From JBDSLU01 sp039916225 (GTDB taxonomy: Bacteria; Acidobacteriota; Vicinamibacteria; Vicinamibacterales; Vicinamibacteraceae): 14,121 bases of DNA. A program made the translations under genes and the position numbers. Below the pieces are notes generated by a model that searched no databases, had not been told where the DNA came from, and was given only the letters and a program-made list of their open reading frames with translations. The stretch spans positions 1 through 14,121 of the forward strand of contig JBDSLU010000486.1 in the NCBI GenBank assembly GCA_039916225.1, written 5' to 3'. Shown here piece by piece: positions 7,141 to 13,911 of this stretch. Each line of letters begins with the position of its first letter. The first letter of the stretch is position 1.

Positions 7141-7866
7141 ATGATCTCTGTTCAAGCACTCCTCGACCGCATCGCCCCGGCACTCGCCGCCGCTTCGGTG
7201 GCCCGCAAGAAGGGCGACGGCCGCCGGCGCCTCCAACGCGAAGACGATGCGCACGCGGCCTATCGCGACGGTCTCGCCGGCGTCGAGGCCGTGATCGCCC
7301 TGCCGGAGTTGGCGGCGGCCCGTGCCGAACTGCCCGCGCCGCCGCTCGACCCACTCTCGGAGGCGGGCCGTTTGGTGCCCGAAGTGGTCGAGTTGCTGGG
7401 CACGACCGGCGGTCTCTACCAACGCCTCGGTGACCTGCCGCAGGCGCTGCGCAGCTACGGCGAGGGTGCCGACCTCGAAACTCGTTACGGCCTGCCGGGC
7501 ACCTACAACCGGCTCAACGCGCTGAAGCTCGAGCTGCTCACGGGCGGTCGTTCGCTGGCCGACCTGTCGCCGCGCCTGCTCGCGCTGGCGGAGCACATCC
7601 GGCTGTCGCTCGACAAAGACAAGAGCCTCAACGACAGCGGCTGGGTCCATGCCGACCTCGGCGACTGCCTCGCCTTGCTCGGCCGCACCGAAGAGGCCGG
7701 CCGGGCCTACGCCACGTTCATCGCCAAGACGGAGCTGCGTTCGCCCGAGCGTACGCTCGACGTCCTGAAAAAGATCGCGAAGGCCATGCACGGCAACGCC
7801 GATGCCGACACGGCGCGGCTCGAACAGGCGATCGCAACGCTGCAGGGCCAGCTGGGCACAGCGTAG
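7141..7866 (+). CDS. TPR-repeat protein of the caspase cassette
   Basis: A 241-aa all-helical protein with no signal peptide. Residues 82-115 (V-V-E-L-L-G-T-T-G-G-L-Y-Q-R-L-G-D-L-P-Q-A-L-R-S-Y) form a clear TPR unit. Residues about 165-198 (W-V-H-A-D-L-G-D-C-L-A-L-L-G-R-T-E-E-A) form a second. Between them is T-Y-N-R-L-N-A-L-K-L-E-L-L-T-G (121-135). This order, Asn-containing helix, Leu-rich helix, then W-x-x-A-x-L-G, recalls the TRAFs-binding (DUF4071) repeats that bacteria often fuse behind NDT/TIR-like modules; that likeness is by eye. The start lies 7 bp after the protease stop and has a poor Shine-Dalgarno, so translation is probably coupled. A scaffold, adaptor or protease-substrate role is inferred. 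Confidence 0.75.
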   Translation: MISVQALLDRIAPALAAASVARKKGDGRRRLQREDDAHAAYRDGLAGVEAVIALPELAAARAELPAPPLDPLSEAGRLVPEVVELLGTTGGLYQRLGDLPQALRSYGEGADLETRYGLPGTYNRLNALKLELLTGGRSLADLSPRLLALAEHIRLSLDKDKSLNDSGWVHADLGDCLALLGRTEEAGRAYATFIAKTELRSPERTLDVLKKIAKAMHGNADADTARLEQAIATLQGQLGTA

Positions 7867-7869
7867 CGA

Positions 7870-7885
7870 GGGCGCCGCGGCGCCC
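7870..7885 (+). promoter_or_regulatory. Perfect 16-bp palindrome abutting the hydrolase Shine-Dalgarno
   Basis: GGGCGCCGCGGCGCCC is identical to its reverse complement. In RNA it would form a 6-bp all-GC stem with a CGCG loop. It starts 4 nt after the TPR stop codon (7864-7866) and ends exactly where AAGGAG (7886-7891) begins, 6 nt ahead of the ATG at 7898. It may modulate hydrolase translation, block coupling from the TPR gene, or be an RNA processing site. No U-tract follows, so it is not an intrinsic terminator. Confidence 0.5.
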
Positions 7886-7897
7886 AAGGAGTGGACG

Positions 7898-9154
7898 ATG
7901 TGGAACGCCCGAGAACTGTCGGTGGCGATCGCGACGCTCTGGCCCGCCATCGAGGCGGCTCTCGGCGAGGCCGCCGAGGCCTTCGGTCAGCGCCTGATCC
8001 CGATGCTCAGGCGACTCGAGACCCCTGCCGACGCCGAGGCCGCGACGCGCGACATCACCGCGCTGTTCGCGGCGCACCCCGCCGCCAACGCCCTGCTGAT
8101 GCAGGGCTTGCGCGAAGCCTCGCCGAACCGCCCGAAATCCGGGGCCCTTGCGGCGGCGACGGCGCCGAAGGCACTCGAGCGCTTCACGCGGGTCCCGGTG
8201 TTCTTCGGCACCGACCGCGCCCGAGCCGACGGCGCGTCCCTGTCGTTCGGTGCGGAGCGTGGCCCGCTCTCCCTCGGCGTCGCCGAGGTCAGCATCCCTG
8301 ACGACCACCGTATGGGCGAGATCGAGCGGCCGCGCTGGTGGCGGCTCGAGTTCCGTGAAGACCTCGACAAGCACGTCGTGATCGCCTCGCTGTCGGAACT
8401 CTCTGAAGCGAAATTCGTCGAGCGTGCCCGCGAACGGCTGGCGAGCTGCGCCAAGAAGGAGGCGCTGCTGTTCGTGCATGGCTACCACGTCGCTTTCGTC
8501 GACGCGGTGACGCGCGCCGCGCAGCTCGCCTACGACCTGCACTTCGAAGGCATCGCCGCGCTGTACAGCTGGCCTTCGCTGGCCACGATCCCCGGGTACA
8601 CGATCGACGAGAACAATGTCGCGTGGTCGCAACCGCGCTTCGGCCAGTTCCTCGCGCTCTTGCGCGAACAGATCGGTGCCGACGTGGTTCACATCATCGC
8701 GCACAGCATGGGCAATCGCCTGCTGTTCGAGCTGTTGAAGGCTCTCCCAACGGTAGCTCCGGCACCGATGGCAGCGCTCGGACAGGTGGTGTTCGCGGCA
8801 CCGGACGTCGACGCCGACACCTTCAAACAAGCCGCGGCGCTGCTGAAGACCAAAGCCCGCCAGTACACGCTCTACGCGTCGTCGAATGACATCGCGCTGA
8901 AGGCCTCGAAGACGATCCACAGGTATTCGCGCGCCGGTGATTCCGGGCTCGACATGGTGGTCGTCGCCCCCATCGACACCGTCGACGCGAGCGCGGTCGA
9001 CACCAGCTTCGTCGGCCATTCGTACTATGGCGACAACCGGTCACTGCTCGGCGACATGTTCGACCTGGTGCGAAAGGGCGCACGACCGAACGAGCGCTTC
9101 GGCCTCGTCGAGAAGAAGCGTTACGGTGATGCCTACTGGAGCTTCAAGGGGTAG
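7898..9154 (+). CDS. DUF900-type alpha/beta hydrolase with helical N-terminal extension
   Basis: A 418-aa predicted serine hydrolase of the DUF900 (COG4782-like) alpha/beta family. The ATG at 7898 has a strong AAGGAG 6 nt upstream; a longer reading from 7802 would overlap the TPR gene and has no such site. Residues 1-70 are predicted helical (W-P-A-I-E-A-A-L-G-E-A-A-E-A-F-G and following). Residues about 72-92 form a Pro/Ala/Lys-rich linker. The hydrolase domain opens with R-V-P-V-F-F-G-T-D-R (98-107), typical of this family. It continues with L-L-F-V-H-G-Y (190-196, oxyanion region) and A-H-S-M-G (268-272) with nucleophile Ser270. A-P-D-V-D follows (candidate acid Asp303), then G-H-S-Y-Y (373-377) with candidate His374. 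The triad looks complete, so an active esterase, lipase or amidase is likely; substrate unknown. There is no signal peptide. As last gene of the caspase operon it could be the effector, with the N-terminus as docking or inhibitory domain; that is inference. Confidence 0.85.
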   Translation: MWNARELSVAIATLWPAIEAALGEAAEAFGQRLIPMLRRLETPADAEAATRDITALFAAHPAANALLMQGLREASPNRPKSGALAAATAPKALERFTRVPVFFGTDRARADGASLSFGAERGPLSLGVAEVSIPDDHRMGEIERPRWWRLEFREDLDKHVVIASLSELSEAKFVERARERLASCAKKEALLFVHGYHVAFVDAVTRAAQLAYDLHFEGIAALYSWPSLATIPGYTIDENNVAWSQPRFGQFLALLREQIGADVVHIIAHSMGNRLLFELLKALPTVAPAPMAALGQVVFAAPDVDADTFKQAAALLKTKARQYTLYASSNDIALKASKTIHRYSRAGDSGLDMVVVAPIDTVDASAVDTSFVGHSYYGDNRSLLGDMFDLVRKGARPNERFGLVEKKRYGDAYWSFKG

Positions 9155-9166
9155 CTGCGGCTGCTG

Positions 9167-11263
9167 TCAGGGCACGGGTACCGGCCCGCCAAAGGCCGCC
9201 AGACGTTGGTAATGAGGCAGGTGCCGCCAATCGGGCGGCAGGGCGACGGCGAACTGCAGCGGGAACGACATCGGCGAGCGGACGCGGGCGAGCGACTGCA
9301 CACAGGCGGCGTCAGCGGGAGCGAAGTCGATCCCTGGCGCCAGGAATTCCGCGGACGGGCGCTGGTCGGTCGGTTCTCCGACCAGTGCGCGGTAGACCGG
9401 AAGGAACACCGGCGTGGCCGCGCCGTCGGGCGGCACCTGCCAGTGCAACACGGCCGGCACGGTGATGACGCCGGTCGTGAACGTGGTCCGGTAGCGAAGC
9501 GTCATCACCACGTCGCGGCCGCCGCACGACGAGCCGCCCAGCACGACGCGAAGGATCTCGGCCCGCACCGTGGGCTGTCCAGGGGACCAGGGTTCGAAGG
9601 CCGGCACGATGCTCTCGAGAGAGATGCGGCGGATGGCGGGTGTGTCGTCCAGCCACGCCACCGGCAGCGTCTGAACGTCCGCCGCCACGTAGCGCTCGAA
9701 CAGCGCTGAGAGGTGTCGTGCCTGCCACCCTCTGACGATGATCAGGGCTCCGGCAGGTATCACGATCAGCGCCGCTGTCGCCCACGCTGCGCGGCTCACC
9801 CAACGACGGAGCGCCGGCCTGCGTGCACCCGAGCCGCCGGTGAGCGCGCGCCGCATGCCGCGTGCGACGGTGCCGAGATGCTGACCGGCGAAGGCGAGGG
9901 TCCACAGTGGCACGATCTCGAGATGAAACACGTGCCGGGCGTCGTACTGCAGCATCGAGGTGCCGGCGTACACCGCCAGAGCAGCGCAGAGGAACCCTGC
10001 CAGCCGAGGCTGCGAGGCCGTGACCGCGAGGAGAAAGATGCAGGCTGGAAGCACGGGAAGCCAGTGCAACGGGCTCAAGACCCAATCCCTGGCCGCACAG
10101 GCCGATCCGGCCAACGAACCCTGCAGGGCCCGGCACTCCGGCGTCGTCTGCGGCGAGAACGGCAGCTTGAAGACGGTGAGCACGGCGGCGTAGGTGCGCA
10201 GCAGTATGTCGGCCGGCAGCGCGGTCACCACCGCCCGCAAGTAGCGCGACGTGGCGCGATCGTAAGCCACGGTCGACACGGCGGCCCAGTCGTCGCCGCC
10301 GACCGCTCGCGAGTAGGTCCGCGTCTGTACCTCGGTCTGGAAATCCCAGTAGGTGGGACTGACGACGTAGTGCGCCGGGGCGACGCCAAGCGGCACGCTG
10401 AACGGCTGCGCAAGACCGAGGAGCATGACGTGCGGCATGTTGCCGCCCTTCCCGTAGCCGCGTAGCATGGGCCATCCGGCCAGCAGGAACGACACGACGA
10501 ATGCGGCCAGCGCGGCGGCGCGCCACTTCAGCGTCAGGCCGGCGTCACGCGGCAGGAAGATGCCGACGACGAGCAGGAACAAGGGAATGGCCACGAGGAC
10601 GTCGGTCCTGAACCCGAGTCCGATGCCGATGACCATCCCCTGGAGCGCGCTCAATGCCACCAGACTTCGGGTGGTGCGCGTTCGCGTGACCATCCATCCG
10701 CACAACGCGAGACTGGCTAGCAGGAACGGAGCCTTGGCGTAGTCCCGGAACCAGGGGACGTAGCCGAGGTTCAGGGCGGAGGTCGCGACGGCCAGACCCA
10801 GCGCGCTCGCCCACCAGCGATTCAAGGTCAGGCGGCCGATGGTGTAGCCGAGCGCGGCCACAGCCCCACTGGCGGCTTCGAACATCGTCGCCAGGGCGTT
10901 CCAGTCGACACCACGAACACGCCAGATGATCGTCGTCAGCCAGGCGAGATAGCGGTGCATCACGGTGAACCAGTTTGGCGACCGCAGCGGCTGGTCGGTG
11001 GGAAGGGCGTCGCAGGACAACCGCGACGTCTTGCGCTTGAGGAAGTCGTCCAGCACCGGTGGCGAGCGCCCGGCCTCGTACTCGTGGAATCCCAGGCCGC
11101 ACGCGTCCAGCACGGCCGCGCTGAGGAACGTCTCGTAGAAGAACACCGGCCGCGGCTGCACCAGCAGCACGCTTCGCGCGAGCAGCGCTCCGACCAGGAA
11201 GAACGTCGCGGCGATCGCGACATCCCACCAGGTGTGCCTCAATCGTGCGAGGAGTCGAACCAC
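9167..11263 (-). CDS. Large polytopic membrane protein, GT-C-like
   Basis: A 698-aa protein if started at the GTG at 11263; a TTG at 11242 overlapping the upstream TGA as TTGA is equally possible, and neither has a good Shine-Dalgarno. A basic N-terminus (R-L-L-A-R-L-R-H) leads into a first membrane helix (about 16-36). An outer loop follows with several acidic residues (F-F-Y-E-T-F-L and E-Y-E-A-G-R). About ten more hydrophobic segments run to residue 511. One loop carries L-Q-Y-D-A-R-H-V-F-H-L-E (438-449). About 185 C-terminal residues are soluble and should face the periplasm. This layout, with an acidic first loop, many helices and a C-terminal domain, resembles GT-C (GT39/PMT-type) glycosyltransferases that use lipid-linked sugars, but I recognise no diagnostic motif. 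Last in a polysaccharide operon and overlapping the acetyltransferase gene, it may move or transfer the finished sugar. Confidence 0.72.
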   Translation of the reverse strand: MVRLLARLRHTWWDVAIAATFFLVGALLARSVLLVQPRPVFFYETFLSAAVLDACGLGFHEYEAGRSPPVLDDFLKRKTSRLSCDALPTDQPLRSPNWFTVMHRYLAWLTTIIWRVRGVDWNALATMFEAASGAVAALGYTIGRLTLNRWWASALGLAVATSALNLGYVPWFRDYAKAPFLLASLALCGWMVTRTRTTRSLVALSALQGMVIGIGLGFRTDVLVAIPLFLLVVGIFLPRDAGLTLKWRAAALAAFVVSFLLAGWPMLRGYGKGGNMPHVMLLGLAQPFSVPLGVAPAHYVVSPTYWDFQTEVQTRTYSRAVGGDDWAAVSTVAYDRATSRYLRAVVTALPADILLRTYAAVLTVFKLPFSPQTTPECRALQGSLAGSACAARDWVLSPLHWLPVLPACIFLLAVTASQPRLAGFLCAALAVYAGTSMLQYDARHVFHLEIVPLWTLAFAGQHLGTVARGMRRALTGGSGARRPALRRWVSRAAWATAALIVIPAGALIIVRGWQARHLSALFERYVAADVQTLPVAWLDDTPAIRRISLESIVPAFEPWSPGQPTVRAEILRVVLGGSSCGGRDVVMTLRYRTTFTTGVITVPAVLHWQVPPDGAATPVFLPVYRALVGEPTDQRPSAEFLAPGIDFAPADAACVQSLARVRSPMSFPLQFAVALPPDWRHLPHYQRLAAFGGPVPVP

Positions 11264-11982
11264 TTGTGGAAGACGAGTTCGGTGTGGACCAGCCACGCGC
11301 CCCGCTTGAGGAACATGCGGCGCGCGCCGTCGTTGGTCGACTGTGTCCGGTTGCTGCTCGTATCGAGGCCGCGGCGCTCGAGCCAGGCCAGGGACGTGAC
11401 AAGGAAGGCGTCTCCCCACCCCTGCCGTTGGCAGTCAGGGCGAATGGCCATCAGGCCGCCGACGCCGTCCGGATGGACCGTGAAATAGCCGGTCGGATCG
11501 CCCTCTGCCCCGGCGACCCACACCGCGACGTCCGGGTCGTCATAGTTGCGTTCGACCCAGCGTTCGTACATCGCGTCGCACCGCTCGGGGTCGAAATGCG
11601 TGTCGGTGTAGAACCGCGTGTTGTGGTGACTCGCGCGAGCCAGGGCCTTCAGTCCAGGGAGGTCCGCCGCCGTCGCCGCTCGCGGCTGGTGGGCCAAGGC
11701 GGCGACCAGCTCGCTCGCACCGCCGGTCGGCGTGAGGTAGGTCTGGCGCTCCTCGACCCTGTTGTATCCGGCTGCCTCTGCCAGCCGTGCCGGTGTCTCG
11801 TCGGTCACATCCACGAACAGATACAGGCCGCGGACACGGTGGGCGCGGGCCCAGCCAGCGATGGCGTCGATGTGGGCCGGCGTTCGCGGTAGCTCGGTCA
11901 CTTCGCCGATGCGGAGGCCGAAGAAGTCGGAATCCCACTCGCGCAAGACACACGGTTCGGCGTCGGACACCCGCTGCTCCAT
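11239..11982 (-). CDS. WecD/RffC-like sugar-nucleotide N-acetyltransferase (GNAT)
   Basis: A 247-aa GNAT-fold acyltransferase resembling the enzyme that N-acetylates TDP-4-amino-4,6-dideoxygalactose with acetyl-CoA. The N-terminal half carries R-E-W-D-S-D-F-F-G-L-R-I-G (14-26), characteristic of the WecD family. The GNAT half begins near residue 100 and has T-R-F-Y-T-D-T-H-F (122-130). The acetyl-CoA loop is Q-R-Q-G-W-G (185-190), followed by N-x-x-A-R-R-M-F-L-K-R-G-A-W (217-230) and the C-terminal F-H-K-W-F. It begins 10 bp after the methyltransferase stop and overlaps the membrane-protein gene. The WecE-like aminotransferase in the same operon would supply its amino-sugar substrate, which strengthens the call. 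The exact sugar isomer is not certain. Confidence 0.82.
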   Translation of the reverse strand: MEQRVSDAEPCVLREWDSDFFGLRIGEVTELPRTPAHIDAIAGWARAHRVRGLYLFVDVTDETPARLAEAAGYNRVEERQTYLTPTGGASELVAALAHQPRAATAADLPGLKALARASHHNTRFYTDTHFDPERCDAMYERWVERNYDDPDVAVWVAGAEGDPTGYFTVHPDGVGGLMAIRPDCQRQGWGDAFLVTSLAWLERRGLDTSSNRTQSTNDGARRMFLKRGAWLVHTELVFHKWFDSSHD

Positions 11983-11992
11983 GCGTCGATAC

Positions 11993-12754
11993 TCAGCGCC
12001 GCACGGCGACGGCCAGGAGCGACGTGCCGAAGGGCAGGGAACGTCCGGCGCGCAGCAGCCACCGCTCCGGTCTGAGCCCGAGATCTGCCGCGGCGTTCAG
12101 CCAGGCGGACGGTCGCAATTCCGACGTCGCCGCCGTACCCGACGATGGTCGGCGGAGGCGACGGGTCAGCCAGACCAGCGGGTAGATGGCGGTCATGAAC
12201 GGAGAAATATAGCGCAGCTCGAAGCCGGCGGCTTCGAGGCGCTCGGTGAGACGGGCACGCGAGTACCGTCGACAATGGTGGGCCTCGACGTCGACTGCGC
12301 TCCAGAGACGCATGCCGGCCGGCACGGTGACGACCAGGACACCACCAGGCGCGAGCTGATCGCGGATGGCATCGAGTGCGGCATCGTCGTGCTCGATGTG
12401 TTCGAGGACGTCGAACAGCCCGACGAGGTGGAAGCGGGTGGTGAACGGAAATGCTTCGATGCGCGCCTGAATCAGCGCGGCGCCGGTCTCCGCTCTCGCG
12501 TAGCGCAGGCCCTCGGCGAAGAGATCCATGCCGACGATGGTGGCGGACGGGAAGACGTCGCGGAGGACACGGAGCGTGTTGCCGGTGCCGCAGCCGATCT
12601 CGAGCACGCGCGGCCGGGCCGGCAGACTGTCGCGCAATGGCAGCATGATCGTCCGCAAGACGCGGTTGCGGGCGCGGAACCAGAAGTGACAGCGCTCCGC
12701 GGCGGCGACGGCCGCGAAGTGGCCAGGATCATAGCCCTGCGGCGACGTCGTCAC
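11993..12754 (-). CDS. Class I SAM-dependent methyltransferase
   Basis: A 253-aa predicted cytosolic methyltransferase with a Rossmann-type SAM domain. Motif I is V-L-E-I-G-C-G-T-G-N (50-59). The acidic residue at the end of strand 2 is Asp77 (V-G-M-D), and motif IV is G-L-F-D-V-L-E-H-I (112-120). Downstream, R-L-W-S-A-V-D-V-E-A-H-H-C-R-R-Y (149-164) resembles a segment common in methyltransferases of polysaccharide loci. The start is GTG at 12754, overlapping the aminotransferase stop as GTGA, which indicates translational coupling. Its place between a sugar aminotransferase and a sugar acetyltransferase suggests that it methylates a sugar or a lipid-linked glycan; target and position are unknown. 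Confidence 0.85.
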   Translation of the reverse strand: MTTSPQGYDPGHFAAVAAAERCHFWFRARNRVLRTIMLPLRDSLPARPRVLEIGCGTGNTLRVLRDVFPSATIVGMDLFAEGLRYARAETGAALIQARIEAFPFTTRFHLVGLFDVLEHIEHDDAALDAIRDQLAPGGVLVVTVPAGMRLWSAVDVEAHHCRRYSRARLTERLEAAGFELRYISPFMTAIYPLVWLTRRLRRPSSGTAATSELRPSAWLNAAADLGLRPERWLLRAGRSLPFGTSLLAVAVRR

Positions 12755-13911
12755 CGCGGGCGATCCATCGGCGCGGGCACGAAGCTGGTCACCGCATCGA
12801 TCACGAGGTCCTGATCGTCGACGGTCATCGACGTGTAGAAGGGCAGGCGCAGGAGCCGTCGGGACGTGACCTCCGCGACCGGGCAGTCACCGTCTCTCGC
12901 ACCGAAGCGCTGTCCCATCGGCGATGAATGCAACGGGACGTAGTGGAACACCGCCAGGATGCCCCTCAGCCTCAGGTGCGCCAGCAGTCCGTCGCGCGAC
13001 GTGTCGTCGGGCATTACCAAGTGGAACAGGTGATGCGCGGACGTGCAGGTCTCCGGCACGACCGGCAGGGCAACGTCGTAGCGGCCGGCCCACTCGCTCA
13101 GGCGCTCCCGGTAGGTAGTCCACAGGCGGCGTCTACAGTCCTGCACCCATTCGATGCGTTCCAGTTGCGCCAGCAGCACCGCCGACAGCAGATCCGACGG
13201 GACATAGCTCGAGCCCAATTCCATCCATTGGTAGCGGCTCACGGTCTCGCGGAGAAACTGACTGCGGTTGGTTCCTTTCTCGCGCAGAATCTCCGCCCGC
13301 GCGATCCACGACGTGTCGTTGAGCAGCAGCGCCCCGCCCTCGCCGCAGGTGACGTTCTTGGTTTCGTGAAAGCTCAACGTCGCGGCGCGGCCGATCGTCC
13401 CGAGCGGTCGATCCCGATAGCGTCCCGACAAGCCGTGGGCATTGTCTTCGATGACCGAAATCCCTCGCGCCGACGCAAAGTCCACGATCGCGTCCATCTC
13501 GCACGCGACGCCTGCGTAGTGCACTGCGACGATGGCCTTCGTGCGTGGTCCAGCCAGGGCGTCGAGCTGCCTCTCGTCGAGATTGAGCGTGTCGGTCCGG
13601 ATATCGGCGAACACTATCCGCGCGCCGCGTAGCGCAAAGGCGTTGGCGGTCGAGACGAACGTGAACGACGGCACGATGACCTCGTCGCCCGCTTCGATGT
13701 CGAGCAGCAGGGCCGCCAGCTCGAGGGCGTGCGTGCAGGAAGTGGTCAGCAGTGCCTTGGCCACGCCCAGGCTCGTTTCGAGCAGGCGTTGACAGGCCGT
13801 CGTGAACTCTCCGTCGCCCGACCAGTGGCCACTGGCCAGGGCGGTTTCGATGTGCCGTCGCTCGTCGCCCACCACGGTGGGTCGATTGAACGGAACGCGG
13901 ATGTCACTCAT
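12751..13911 (-). CDS. wecE: WecE/RffA-like dTDP-4-amino-4,6-dideoxygalactose transaminase
   Basis: A 386-aa PLP-dependent aminotransferase of the DegT/DnrJ/EryC1 family, near the usual length of about 375. The start V-P-F-N-R-P (6-11) and the block S-F-H-E-T-K-N-V-T-C-G-E-G-G-A (180-194) are close to WecE/RffA, with Lys185 the PLP Schiff-base lysine and Asp156 (V-I-E-D-N-A-H-G) the pyridine-nitrogen partner. The block E-K-G-T-N-R-S-Q-F, then G-S-S-Y-V-P-S, is also typical. The reaction expected is transamination of TDP-4-keto-6-deoxyglucose with glutamate to TDP-Fuc4N. ATG 13911 gives the family-like start; an in-frame ATG at 13926 would add five residues. It overlaps the glycosyltransferase stop by 8 bp and the methyltransferase start by 4 bp. 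Related transaminases making other amino sugars cannot be excluded. Confidence 0.87.
   Translation of the reverse strand: MSDIRVPFNRPTVVGDERRHIETALASGHWSGDGEFTTACQRLLETSLGVAKALLTTSCTHALELAALLLDIEAGDEVIVPSFTFVSTANAFALRGARIVFADIRTDTLNLDERQLDALAGPRTKAIVAVHYAGVACEMDAIVDFASARGISVIEDNAHGLSGRYRDRPLGTIGRAATLSFHETKNVTCGEGGALLLNDTSWIARAEILREKGTNRSQFLRETVSRYQWMELGSSYVPSDLLSAVLLAQLERIEWVQDCRRRLWTTYRERLSEWAGRYDVALPVVPETCTSAHHLFHLVMPDDTSRDGLLAHLRLRGILAVFHYVPLHSSPMGQRFGARDGDCPVAEVTSRRLLRLPFYTSMTVDDQDLVIDAVTSFVPAPMDRPR

Noticed and set aside
7802..7897. Upstream in-frame ATG extending the hydrolase by 32 residues
   Set aside because: It would overlap the TPR gene by 65 bp, has Arg-rich unlikely sequence, and the ATG at 7898 has a strong AAGGAG.
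6556..7950. A 464-aa open frame on the minus strand opposite the TPR and protease genes
   Set aside because: It spans the boundary between two well-supported genes, is strongly Arg-rich, and shows no family motif or sensible start.
9155..9166. Bidirectional terminator at the convergent junction
   Set aside because: The gap is only 12 bp and contains no stem-loop with a T-run on either strand.
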